Below the pieces are notes generated by a model. The model worked only from the letters and a program-made list of their open reading frames with translations, did no database searches and was not told the DNA's origin. Shown one piece after another: positions 11,466 through 22,644 of a stretch of 64,000 nucleotides of DNA. This DNA is from Parietaria judaica (lineage: Eukaryota > Streptophyta > Magnoliopsida > Rosales > Urticaceae), in contig OX940869.1 in NCBI GenBank assembly GCA_954871525.1, forward strand, positions 14,191,001 to 14,255,000. Direction: 5' to 3'. The stretch's first letter is position 1. Each line of letters opens with the position of its first letter. The translations under genes and the position numbers were made by a program.

Positions 11466-14237
11466 TGTTGGACATATGTGTCCTTAAACAAGATAGTTTA
11501 TCCATTTGTAAAAGATTATGACAAGTCGTTGAATAAAGATGATGCTTATTATGATAATCTTATTATAGTTTCTGGTAGAGTAAAATAGAATGTTTGATTC
11601 CTTAGTTCAAAAAGGATGCAATTATGTTATTATTATCACAACAGAGTCAATGTGAGGAAGAATTAATAATCATAATAAATGAACTTAAAATGTCCGTGAC
11701 CTGATCAACTGGGTGGGAGCCCATTAATCGTATAAGGTCATTAATGTGACTAAGTGATAATCCTATTCTGGATTTTGTGTGTGTCACACTCACTAGAAGT
11801 GCATTAAGTATGAAGTGTCTTCATACTGGACTGGACCTGACTTAAACTCCGGAAGTTATCATATAAGACCGTCACTGATAACTTGGAGTTGAGTCACTAG
11901 TAGATGATCAAATGGATATTCGATCTAAGTCCTGAGTGATCTTGAGTCCAAGCTGCTGGCTTGATTGTTCTTTGATTTAACCGTTAAAGAACACGAAATA
12001 TTACCGCTGTTCCCAACACTATTATTTTGGGAACATGATAGTCAGCAGTAAGGGTAGCTTGGTCATAGACATGGGCATCACACAGCTCTCTTCAGAGTGA
12101 TGATGATTCCCTTGATTGTCGGTGGTGAGAAGTGAGAGGTATCCGTGCGCAACTTATGAATCGAAACCATAAGTGGGTCACTCATAATATTACTGACTGA
12201 GTCAAGGATGAAAATGCAATGAGGGGCATAACGGTAGAAACCGCCTGCTCGTGTGTGGATCATCAAGTGAAAGATCAATAACCCGAATTTGATTGTATCA
12301 ATGGACACCCTGCTGATATAAAGGGAATAATATATACCGTATCACTAAAGAGTGCAGCCTCGGGTCTATAGTGGAATCACTTCGAGGTTTGACGAACAAC
12401 TAGCAGTTCGTTGGAGCTTAAGTGATACGGGTCCATGGTCCCCAGGATAGCTCCGTAACGGATGATACGTACGTGATTAAAATAGATTCTGGATAATGTT
12501 TAATCATTTGGCTTGACTTATAAAACTGAAAGGTCTGTGGCAGACGTCAGATAGTTTTATCGTTAGCGTGGCAAAAGTACCATATTTTGGTACACGAAAT
12601 TAACTGATAAAATTAAGTTAGAATTTAGATTTTCTATCAGCATCATGTTGTTGGAAATTAAATTCTAAGCAACTTTGCTTTTTGAACCATGTCATTTCGA
12701 CTTACGGTTAGTGATTTATGGATTTTCTAAGTTTATGATCGGTTCGATAAACTTTGAAATTAAATCACATGTCACGAATTTAAATGATGATGTGGCACCA
12801 TGACATTTTAATGTGTGATATTGAGATCAGGTAATATTAATATAATTTAATTATTTGGATTTAATTACTAATATGTTATTAATAATTAATTAATAATTAA
12901 TAGATTTATATTAATAAATAAAAATATATTTTTATATATTGTTACATGTGTAAATTCGAATTAGGGTTTGGTGATAACAAACCCTAGCTAAATTCGAATC
13001 TATGAATTGAAGATTTTTATTTTTGCGGCATAAGTACCTATTGTTTGGTATTTTGGCAAAAAACCCTAAAATCAATTTAATCCATTGGATCGGTTGTGAT
13101 TTAATATCAACCGTTGGATTGAGATAATTGATTTGAAACCTAATGTAATTCGAAATTGAAACTTGGTGACCAAGTTTAGGTATTTCGAATTTGCTTAATT
13201 AATTATGTCCGTTGGATCGGTTTTGAGATTTAATCTTTAACCGTCGGATTAGAAATTAATTAATATTATATATATGATATATAATTCGAATAATATTGTG
13301 GATAAGATTTCGAATTAGGGTTTTGTAAAACCCTAGGGTATTTGACTTTATCCCTAATTGATTTGATCCATTGGATTGGTTTAAGATTTATTTTTAACCA
13401 TTGGATCTAGATAATCATTATCAAATTCGAATTTAAATATATATGTATAATATAATTCGAATAATTATAATATAATGATAAGATTAAATTTTTTGATCTT
13501 ATCTTGTATTATTATTTAATTAAATCCATGATTAATTATATCCATTGGATTTAGATGAGATTGAATCTGGACCATTGGATTGAAATAATTAATTATATTT
13601 AATTAATAGAATTCGAATTTTAGGGAGGGAATTTCTCCAATTCGGTTACGGTTTGAGCCTATAAATAGGAGGCTCATTCTACACATTTTTGACACCTTTC
13701 CCCAGAGAAAAATTCGAACTCTCCCTCTTCCTCAGGGTCTGCAAATTTTCTCTCTGATCTCTTTTTTCTGGTTCGGTTTAGGAGACTATTTCTCCGGAAA
13801 CTTAAAAAGAACCATCAGTTAAAAATTTTTTGCGACGGAGTCCTGCCGGCGAAGCCCACGCTTCGGTACGAGGATTCCAGGAGAATATCCCGGAAGATCA
13901 CGGGAGTTTCCCTCAGCACTGGCGGAGCCCTGCCCGATTCAGAACGCGCAGCCGGAAGTCGTCAATTGAGGTACGGCCTTATGCATTGGGTTAATAAATG
14001 CAACCATTTACTGCTTTCTATTTATTTCCTATTATGACTAGATTATTAATAATGATTTATGAATATTAAATTACATAATATTTATCAGATCTTGGGATAT
14101 GGATATTATCTGATATTCGGACCGTTGTAAGGATAACAAGTTTTCCGCTTTAAAATAATTTTTTAAATGTTACCCGGACGGTTCGGAGGTACAATTTGTG
14201 ATAATTTTTCAAGGAATCCGAGACGTGATCTCCAACA
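11466..14237 (+). repeat. Copia 3' LTR, complete, 2772 bp
   Basis: It begins tgttggacatatgtg and ends tccaaca. It shares all but its first 15 bp with the 5' LTR. The TATA-type box lies near 13,660 and the telo-box hairpins and ttggat repeats are conserved at the same relative positions. Confidence 0.92.
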
Positions 14238-14302
14238 ATTGGTATCAGAGCCATGGTTCAAGGATAAATAATTACGTAATTTAATTAATGGGTTTAAGAA
14301 CG
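14238..14302 (+). repeat. Second primer-binding site and leader start after the 3' LTR
   Basis: The 65 bp directly after the 3' LTR repeat the 65 bp after the 5' LTR, including tggtatcagagc at 14,240-14,251, with one substitution noticed. A normal 3' LTR would be followed by host target sequence, so a second internal region once followed. Confidence 0.9.
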
Positions 14303-14715
14303 ATTCTGCGAGGTGGGAGGGTTTCGTGAATGGTGTGGTGGACATGCCCCGGGCGAATCCACACATGTATCTATGCACTTCATTTCTTCTCAACCACCGG
14401 GTTCTGCCAGATGTTTTGGCTGCTTTGGAGCCTTTTATTACTCCCGTTCCTCCTCTGGGGCCGATCATGAACTTCCTGGTGAACGAGGTATCATTCTCGG
14501 CGGGCGTTCATCCTCCGGGGGCTGGCAGTGTGGGAAGTGTGGCCGGCTGAGTTGGGGGTCATGTTCCCCCGGCCTCTCCTTTCATCGCGGGTTATTATTA
14601 TGTTCCTGATCTTGATCATATTGCCCCTGCCAATGCGGGGGTGGAGGACGCGACCGCTGGTGATGATGAGGTGAACGAGGAGACCACAGACAATGATGAC
14701 GAGCGTTCATCGTGA
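14303..14715 (+). pseudogene. Antisense ORF (aORF-like) remnant of the Tat element
   Basis: This coding-like stretch runs opposite to the gypsy polyprotein and lies between pol and the 3' LTR. The first frame reads from the copia junction to a TGA at 14,548-14,550 (PRANPHMYLCTSFLLNH, LEPFITPVPPLGPIMNFLVN). A second frame then continues to a TGA at 14,713-14,715 with an acidic tail (EDATAGDDEVNEETTDNDDE). The two look like one protein C-terminus separated by a frameshift near 14,540. Antisense ORFs in this position are known in the Tat lineage (Grande and Retand types). I do not recognise a domain. The N-terminal part was lost at the copia junction. Confidence 0.5.
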
Positions 14716-15064
14716 CATGCCGCTTTTTTGCCTTTTTTGAAACAATTGGGAGTTTATTTTTTCCCGTGTATAGAGCTTGTAGCTTCCAGTCTTGCCGCGT
14801 GCGGAACGAGTTTTGTAGCACCTTTAGGTGCATCTTTTGTATAGGCGGACATGTTCCGCTTGTAGCGAGCCGCCGTGGTTCTTTAGGAGTAGTCACTTGT
14901 GATGTAACTGTAACGTTGACCCACGAATATCAAACTTTTACTTTCATCTTGTATGTTGGCTCTTTGCTCGTCTCTTATTTGATCGTCTCGGAATAAGATT
15001 TGTCTTCTAGCCATGTATCGAGCACTCTGAGCTTTTGGCCGATGCCCTGGTCTTATCACGTGCT
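14716..15064. other. Spacer between antisense ORF and tandem repeats
   Basis: Part of the 3' untranslated region of the Tat element. Short T-rich runs and no supported ORF, RNA gene or repeat seen. Confidence 0.5.
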
Positions 15065-16256
15065 GCGCGTCGTCCAGCGCTCGGTTTTGGCCGAGAATAC
15101 TTTCGAGGCATCTTTATATTCTTGGAGCCGGGTCGCGCTATATATAGCTAATAAGTCTCGGACTTATGGCAAGTTGTGCGTCGTTAAGCGCTCGGTTCTG
15201 AGTCGAGGACTACTTGTGAGGCGTCTTTGTACACTTGGAGCCGGGTCGCGCTGTATATAGCGCAATAAGTCCCGGACTTATGGCAAGTTGCGTGTCGTCA
15301 AGCGGTCGGTTCTGAGCCGAGGACTACTTGTGAGGCGTCTTTGTAGACTTGGAGCCGGGTCGCGCCGCATATAGCGCTATAAGTCCCGGACTTATGGCAA
15401 GTTGTGCGTCGTCAAGCTCTCGGTTCTGAGCCGAGGACTACTTGCGAGGCGTCTTTGTAGACTTGGAGCAGGGTCGCGCTGTTATATAGCACTATAAGTC
15501 CCGGACTTATGGCAAGTTGCACGTCGTCAAGCGCTCGGTTCTGAGCCGAGGACTACTTGTGAGGCGTCTTTGTAGACTTGGAGCCGGGTCGCGCTGTATA
15601 TAGCGCTATAAGTCCCGGACTTATGGCAAGGTGCGCGTCGTCAAGCGCTCGTTTCTGAGCCGAGGACTACTTGCGAGGCGTCTTTGTAGACTTGGAGCTG
15701 GGTTGCGCTGTATATAGCGCTATAAGTCCCGGACTTATGGCAAGTTATGCGTCGTCAAGCTCTTGGTTCTGAGCCGAGGACTACTTGTGAGACGTCTTTG
15801 TAGACTTGGAACCAGGTCAAGCTGTATATAGCGCTATAAGTCCCGGACTTATGGCAAGTTGTGCATCGTCAAGCGCTCGGTTCTGAGCCAACGACTACTT
15901 GCGAGGCATCTTTGTATACTTGGAGCCAGGTCGCGCTGTATATAGCGTTATAAGTCCCGGACTTATGGCAAGTTGAGCGTCGTCAAGCGCTCGGTTCTGA
16001 GCTGAGGACTACTTGCGAGGCGTCTTTGTAGACTTGGAGCCAATTCATGCTGTATATAGTGCTATAAGTCCCAGACTTATGGCAATTTGCGCGTCGTCAA
16101 GCGCTCGGTTCTGAGCCGAGGACTACTTGCGAGGCGTCTTTGTATACTTGGAGTCGGGTCGCGCTGTATATAGGGCTATAAGTTCCGGACTTATGGCAAG
16201 TTGCGCGTCGTCAAGCGCTCGGTTCTGAGCCGAGGACTACTTGTGAGGCGTCTTTG
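15065..16256 (-). repeat. 114-bp tandem repeat array in the Tat 3' region, about 10.5 copies
   Basis: The landmark cggttctgagccgag recurs at about 15,078, 15,191, 15,305, 15,419, 15,534, 15,648, 15,762 and then every ~114 bp to 16,218. Every spacing I measured is 113-115 bp. Each unit contains three short palindromes: ctcgg...ccgag, tatagcgctata and ataagtcccggacttat. Copies differ at scattered single positions, so the array is not brand new. Tandem repeats in the 3' untranslated region are a known trait of some Tat elements. It lies downstream of pol on the element's sense (minus) strand. Confidence 0.95.
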
Positions 16257-16603
16257 TTGCCCGAGTTGGCGGGATTGAGATCCGGGCCTTTCTCGGTCTT
16301 TTTTTTTTTTTGTATTTTCCTTTCTTTTTCTTTTATCAACCCCCCAGTTTCAAAGTAACTTGTAAAGGTTGTGAGGAAACTTTAAGAGGTATTTATTCGC
16401 GGAAAAAAAAGGGAAGAATTTATATATCATTTGGCGCTTCTTGTGGCGCTCTTCTTTTACATATTTCGGCCTCCGGAGCTATTTCCAAGCCGATGGTACA
16501 TCACCTCGAGGTTTTTCCTTCGGGTTAGATTTTAGCTTCAGCTTCCGGTTGAATCTTAGCTTCAGCTATTTCCATCTTATTTTCACCCGTAGCCTTGTCG
16601 GGC

Positions 16604-19600
16604 TCACTGGTGGTACTGCTTCAGGTGTTCGACGTTCCAGGGGCGGGGGATTTCGCAACCCCCCATTTCCTGTAGCTGGTATGTTCCGTCTCGGATTACC
16701 TTGGAGATTCGGTATGGGCCTTCCCAAGTTGGCCCGAGGGTTCCGGCGCCGAGGACTTGGGTGCTTTAGCCTACTTTTTTCAGGACCAGGCTTCCTTCCA
16801 AGAAACATCTCGCCTTGACTTTAGAGTTGTAGTAGCGTTCTACAACTCGCTTCTGGGTGACCAGTCTGGTGTACGCTTCAGTTTGCTTTTCTTCAAGAAG
16901 ATCAAGATCTTGTCGCAGCGCTTCGTCATTGCGTTCTTCGATGAAGAACTCGACTCGCGGCGAGGGGACGCTTATCTCAGCGGGAATGACTGCCTCGACT
17001 CCGTAGGTTAGAGCGAACGGGGTTTCACCAGTGGCATTGCGCGTGGTAGTCCGATAGGCCCAGAGTACGGAGGGCAACTCTTCCGCCTATTTGCCCTTCT
17101 TTTCATCGAGTTTCCTTTTCAGGATGGTCTTGATGTCTTTGTTGACTGACTCTACTTGACCGTTCGCCTGGGGGTAGACGGGTGATGAGTAAGTGTTGTT
17201 GATTCCGAGATCTTGGCAGAAAGCTCGGAGGTCGACATTGTCGAACTGTTTCCTGTTGTCGATTATCAGCGAGGCGGGGATCCCGTGTTGACAGATGATG
17301 TTGCGCCATATGAAGTTCGTCGTGTTTTTCTGTGTGATTTTCGCGATTGGTTCTGCCTCGGCCCACTTGGTAAAGTAGTCGATGGCCACTATCGCGTACT
17401 CGACGCCTCCTAGGGCTTTTGGTAGTTTTCTGATCAGGTCGATTCCCCACTTGGCGAATGGTCGAGAGACCATTACCGGACACAAGGGGACTGCAGGTAG
17501 GTGAGGCACCTTGGTGAACCGTTGGCATTTGTCACATCTGCGGAAGATCTCATTCGTGTCCTTCCTGAGGGTCAGTCAGAAATAGCTTTGTTTGAGGGCT
17601 TTGAGGGCTAGAGATTGTCCGGCATAGTGGTTCCCACAGATTTCTTCATGGATTTCTAGGAGGACGAGATATGCATCGTCCCGGGAAGACACTTGACAAG
17701 GGGCTGCACGAAACCGCGCTTGTAAAGACCGCTGTCATACATCACATATCTCGTAGCCCGGAGCTTAAGCTGTCGTGCTTTGTTTCGATCAGCGGGGAGC
17801 ACGCCACGCTCTAAGTACTTGACGATAGGCGACATCCAGTTGTTTTCTCCCTCGCTGGTGATGGCGAGGATTTGGCTTTTCTTGATGGACGGGCACTCAA
17901 GGGCCTCGACGGGAACTTTGCCTAGTTCCTCGTTGTCAGCTCCTGATGCCATTCTGGCTAATGTGCCGGCCTCGAAGTTCTCGGCTCGAGGTATTTGAGT
18001 GATCTCATACCATGCCAGGAACTCCAAGCGATGTAGCGTTTCCGCGAGGTAGGCCGCCATGTTTTCCTCTTTAGCCTGGTACTCGCCTTCTACTTGTTTC
18101 ACAATCAGTTGAGAGTCGCAGTAGATATTCAGGTTTTTCGCTTCGAGTTTTCGAGCGATCTGAAGTCCGGTCAGCAGTGCCTCGTACTCTGCCTCGTTGT
18201 TTGTGGCGTTGAACCCGAATCGGATGACGTAACGTAGTTTTCCACCTTCGGGGTTGGTAAGCAGGATACCTGCCCCTGAGCCGTTGGTGTTGGAGGCGCC
18301 GTCAACGTGGAGGCTCCAGATGGGACCGTCGGGGCTCGATCTTAGTTTGGCTGTTTGGGGCAGCCTGTCGAGCTCCTCTTCGGTTTTGACCTCCGCATCG
18401 TATGTGAATTCGGCGTTGAAGTCTGCTACTGCCTGTGCTTTGATGACAATTTGAAGCTGGTACTCCACACCGTATTCCCCCAGCTCTTGTGACCAGATCG
18501 CCATTCGTGCTGAGGTACCTTTGAGGAGTGCCTTTCGAACCGGGTACTTTGTCCTCACTATGATTTGGTGAGCTTGGAAGTATGGGCGTAGCTTCTTTGC
18601 GGTGGTGATCAGCGCGATCGCCAGCTTTTCGATCTGCGTGTAGCGGGTCTCGGCATCGAGGAGAGCCTTGCTGACGTAGTAGACCGGCATATGCTTCTTT
18701 TATTCTTCTCGAACCAAGACCGCGCTGACGGCCCTGGTCGAGATGGAGAGATAGAGGAACAGGGCCTCATCATCTTTTGGTTTTAACAATAAAGGCGGCG
18801 ACCCAAGGTAGGCTTTCAGTTCCTGGAATGCGGCTTCGCATTTCTCGTCCCATGCGAAATTCTTTTCGCCGTTGAGGGCCTGGAAGAACGGTTGGCACCG
18901 GTCTGTGGTTTTTGACACGAATCGCCCCAGGGCGTTGATGCGCCCGTTGAGGCTCTGCACTTCCTTGATTCTTCGGGGGCTCTTCATTTCGATTAGGACC
19001 CGGATTTTTTGGGGTTCGCTTCGATCCCTCGTCGGTTGACGATGAATCCTAGGAACTTCCCAGACTCGACCCCGAACGCGCACTTGGTGGGGTTCAGATT
19101 CATATGGTACCTTCGGAGAAGACTGAAGGTTTCTCGAAGGTCATTGACATGGTCGGTTTCTTCAAGGCTTTTGACGATCCTGTCGTCGACATAGACTTCC
19201 ATTGTTTTCCCGACCAGCGGGGCGAACATCTGATTGACCAAGCGCTGGTACGTGGCTCCAGTGTTTTTGAGCCCAAATGGCATGACTTTGTAACAGTAGA
19301 GACCACGGTCAGTGATGAACGTGGTGTGTATCTGGTCGGGCTCGTGCATTTGAATTTGGTCGTATCCTGAATACGCGTCCATCATGGTCATGAGCTGGTG
19401 GCCGGCGGTCACGTCTACTAGCTGATCGATCCTTGGGAGAGGGAAACAATCCTTTGGATATGCCGTGTTGAGGTCGGAATAGTCTATGCAGATTCGCCAT
19501 TTGCCGTTAGGCTTTTTCACCATCACGAAGTTGGACACCCAATCCGGGTATGTGACTTCCCTGATGAAGTCCGCTGTGATGAGTTTGTTGGCTTCGTCGT

Positions 19601-20203
19601 TGATGGCTTGATATCTTTCGGGATTAAAGGCCCGTCGTCGTTGTACTTTTGGTGCCCTTCCTTTCTCGATATTGAGTCTGTGGACGACGACTTCGGGGTC
19701 GATGCCTGGCATGTCGGCATATGACCAGGCAAAAATGTCTTTGAACTCTCGCAAGAAGGCGGCAAGTTGCGTTTTAATCATGACGGGCAACTGGGCGCCG
19801 ACCGAACTCTCGCAAGAACTCTCGCAAGAACTCTCGCAAAAAGGCGGCAAGTTGCGTTTTAAGACGATGGTTGGTCCACCACGAGATACCGGATCATTTT
19901 GGTGACCATGGCCCCGTCTTCCGATCCGAATGTGGTTGGGAGGTCGATGGCTCCTTCGGCAAAGACCGGCTTTCCATTGAAGCTGTAGAGCGGGGTCTTG
20001 ATGGGCGTCAGGACGAGTCCTCCCAGACTCATGCACTCCAGGGCGGTCTTGAAGATAACGTCAGCCGAGCTTCCATTATCGACCAACACTCGACTGATTC
20101 GGTTGTTGGCGATCAACGTCTCTATCATGATGGTGTCGTTGTGAGGATGTGAGATTCGTCGAGCCTCTTCTTCTGTGAAAGTGATGGCTTGGCTGGGAAG
20201 CAC
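16604..20203 (-). pseudogene. Tat-type gypsy Pol: protease, RT, RNase H, second RNase H, integrase
   Basis: Read right to left. Protease (19,859-20,203) has RVLVDNGSSADVI. RT (about 19,000-19,800) has PKDCFPLPRID, AYSGYDQIQMH, MPFGLKNTGATYQRL and VYVDDRIVKS. A first RNase H lies near 18,600-18,690. An additional RNase H of the type seen in Tat elements (18,000-18,380) has LHVDGASNTNGSG, NNEAEYEALL and YCDSQL. Integrase (16,766-17,530) has IDYFTKWAEAEP, LIIDNRKQFDN and NGQVESVNKDI. Pol ends with a TGA at 16,604-16,606. In-frame breaks include a stop near 17,084 where the family usually has Trp, another near 17,575, and one near 16,763. The second RNase H also has a weakened C-terminal motif (EAGTLARMAS). 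A locally repeated CESSCESS stretch at 19,800-19,860 is a small tandem duplication. The copy cannot make full Pol. Confidence 0.92.
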
Positions 20204-22135
20204 CGTCGTAGAACTGGTTAGGTTCGTGAGGTTGATCTGGTGTTCCTCGCCAACACTTTCCAGGGCTCGGGCGTATCTCTTTCGCTTGTTGTTGGAGTCC
20301 TCAGTTTCTGGTCCACCTAGGATAGTGGATACAACATGATACTGGGGAGCTTTGCCTTTGGTTCACTCTTCGTTTTGGCGAGGCTTGTGATCGACTTGGG
20401 GTTGTTCACCTTCTCGAGGCAGAGGGTTGCTGGCTTTCCCGCTTCCCGCCACGAGTTTCTTGACAAATTCTTTTAACTGTCCGTCCTAGATGAGTTGCTC
20501 GATTTATTTCCTCAGCTGCCAGCATTCTGACGTCAAGTGGCCGTGGTCCTGGTGATATTCGCAGTACCGATCTTTGTCTCGGTTGGCCTTCCTGGGCAGA
20601 GGCCGTGGAGGATCGAACTTATCTTTGTGGAGGTTGAAAATCGTTGCCGGTGACACGGTCAGCGGGGTGTAGTTTGCGTCCTTGCGGAAACCCTCCGCTC
20701 GCTTAGGGCGGAGTTGTCGCCCTTCAGAGTTTGACTGCTGGCGCTGCCTCTTTCTTTGAGGCTCGTCATACTCCCTCATTTGGTTGTTCCGGCTTTGCTG
20801 GTCTAGGCTGAGTTGGCTTCGACTGACGAAGTATTCGTCGGCGGCGATGTCTTCCGCTGCCCTAGCCATTAGTTCAGCCATGGAAGCAGGTCTCTTTTTG
20901 ACAAGGGAGCGCGTGAATTCGCTCACCGGGAGGCCGTCGATTACTGCGGTGACGGCGTCGTTGTCGGTATAGCTAACGACTTTATTCGCCTCCTCCGCGA
21001 ATCTTTTCAAGTAAGCCTGGAGGGACTCGTCTTTGCGCTGCTTGAGGGACCATAGGTACGAATTTCCTTTTCGCTGCGTGATCGAGGTAGCGAAGCGGGA
21101 TATGAAGCGTTCCGTCAGCTCTTCAAAGGATTCAATCGACCCTTTGGGGAGTCGTTGGTATCATTCGAAGGCCGGTCCGTCAAGGGTGAGGCAGAATGCC
21201 TGGTACATTGTGGAGGACGAGCATCTCTTCACCCGCATGGAAAACTGGTATTGCACCAGATGGTATGTGGGATCTGTTGTGCCGTCGTAGACGAGATTTA
21301 GCGGGAATCGGAGGTCTCCCCTGAGATCTTCGTCGAGTACGTGGCTTGCCAGAGGGGAGATGATTCCCGCCGCCATACTTCGTTTGGCGGGATCAGTGCT
21401 ATTGGCGGCGGCGAGTTCTCTCAGCTCTCTTCTTAGAGCCTGGACCTCGTTTTTCAGTCCGTCGTTTGGCGGAGGTGCTGTTGGGTCAGGTGCCGGGGCT
21501 GTGTTGGCTCCTCTCGTCATGTGATACATGGTAGGGGGTGCAGAACTTCTAGACCCCTCTGACTCGGCACTGTCCAGATTTTCCTGAGGGCGAGGTTCTT
21601 CCCTTCGTCGTTCGAGGTGTCGTCGTAAGTCTCCTTCTTGACGGGAGTGACTTAGACGGTGACGGAGATCCTCCTGATTTTCCGGGCGTGCCCGGGCGGG
21701 CGCCCGTTGGCGACGACGGTTTCTCCGCGTCTTAACACTTTCACCTTTACTTTCATCTCCTCCCAGATGTTCAAAGGCTGAACGTCGGGTCGACTGTGAT
21801 TGGGTCGGCTCTTGAATGCCTCGACGGGGCTGCTGAGTTGCAAGTGGCCCTCGTTGTGTGAGTTCTAGGGCCTCTTCTGGGCTCTCCTCTTCGTCAAAGG
21901 CTTCAAGGTTGGTGTCGTTGTTGCCGAGACGTTTGGACACAAGATCAGCCAGGCGGAAGACACTATCTTCCAGCCGAGTCAGCCGTTCTTTTTCTTCGTT
22001 GACAGCGGGCTCTTGTCGCGTGCTCGTCTTGGGCCGGTTGAGAGTCTTGGTTCGGCGTGCGTTCACTCGAGCCCGAGTGTTGAGAGCGATACTTCCCGCG
22101 GGGCGGGTAGAGGTGCCTTCCGTCGTATCTGACAT
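20204..22135 (-). pseudogene. Tat-type gypsy Gag
   Basis: From the Met at 22,135 a 324-residue frame runs to a stop at 21,161. It is rich in Arg, Glu and Gln (RRNRRRQRAPAR), has a coiled segment (GLKNEVQALRRELREL) and the capsid start (FPLNLVYDGTTDPTYHLVQY). After the stop the same protein continues (KRFAEEANKVVSYTDNDAV, ERF-type capsid core) to about 20,504, ending in a single zinc-knuckle-like segment (YCEYHQDHGHLTSECWQL) at about 20,510-20,570. Further stops near 20,503 and 20,480 precede the protease. The start was chosen because it follows the leader repeats and opens the longest Gag-like frame. An alternative upstream frame (22,063-22,506) consists only of the decamer repeat. Confidence 0.88.
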
Positions 22136-22140
22136 CGAAG

Positions 22141-22590
22141 TTTCGAGCGTCTTCGAGTGTCTTCGAGTGTCTTCGAATGTGTTCGAATGTATTCGAACGC
22201 GTTCGAGTGCGCTTGAGTGTCTTCGAGCGCCCTCGAGCGTCTTCGGGTGGGCTTGAACGACTTTGATCTTCTTTGAAAGTCTCTGAGTGTGTTCGAACGC
22301 CTTCGAGTGTGTTCGAATGCCTTCCAGTTTCTTCGAACGCCTTCGAGTGTGTTCGAACGCCTTCGAGTTTCTTCGAATGCCTTCGAGTGTGTTTGAACGC
22401 CTTCGAGTTTCGTCGAACGCCTTCGAGTTTCTTCGAACGCCTTCGAGTTTGTTCGAACGCCTTCGAGTGTGTTCGAGTGCGTTTGAATGTACTCGAATAT
22501 CTTCAAATGTGGCCGGATGTCTTCGAACGCCTTCGAGTGTGTTCGAGTTCGTTCGAATGTACTCGAATATCTTCGAATGTGGTCGGATGT
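22141..22590 (-). repeat. Phased 10-bp repeat in the Tat 5' leader, about 45 units
   Basis: Successive decamers follow the form NTTCGANNGN (plus-strand view), for example cttcgagtgt, gttcgaatgt, cttcgaacgc and cttcgagttt, with almost no insertions or deletions over ~450 bp. Units vary by substitution around a ttcga core. Because 10 is not a multiple of 3, all three frames give a 10-residue periodic peptide (SKAFEETRRR-like on the minus strand). It lies between the primer-binding site and the gag start and overlaps a repeat-only ORF at 22,063-22,506. Confidence 0.95.
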
Positions 22591-22624
22591 GTTGTTAGGG
22601 ACTCGAGGTTTTAAACTCGTGGCC

Positions 22625-22644
22625 CCCTCCTTCTAGCGCCAAAA
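22625..22644 (-). promoter_or_regulatory. Tat element primer-binding site
   Basis: On the minus strand TTTTGGCGCTAGAAGGAGGG directly follows the LTR end CATCAACA. The TGGCGC core is usual for plant gypsy elements. I cannot assign the tRNA with certainty. Confidence 0.7.

Larger units (their letters stand above)
3461..14302 (+). mobile_element. Ty1/copia retrotransposon with 2.77-kb LTRs, ends truncated
   Basis: Long direct repeats 3461-6217 and 11,466-14,237 enclose a plus-strand copia pol. Over their shared 2757 bp they run without length difference, and I noticed roughly 15 substitutions, so the insertion is recent. The left LTR lacks its first 15 bases. The right copy continues past the LTR end into a second primer-binding site and about 50 bp of leader. 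There is no recognisable gag, and pol has two in-frame stops and a terminal frameshift, so the copy is non-autonomous or dead. The whole unit lies inside the 3' part of a Tat gypsy element. Confidence 0.9.

Noticed and set aside
15065..16256. CRISPR-like array of regularly spaced repeats
   Set aside because: The whole 114-bp unit repeats, not short repeats with unique spacers, and it lies in a plant retrotransposon.
22063..22614. Long ORFs on both strands with periodic FERLRV / RRRSNTLE peptides
   Set aside because: They are produced in every frame by the 10-bp repeat. No independent coding evidence.
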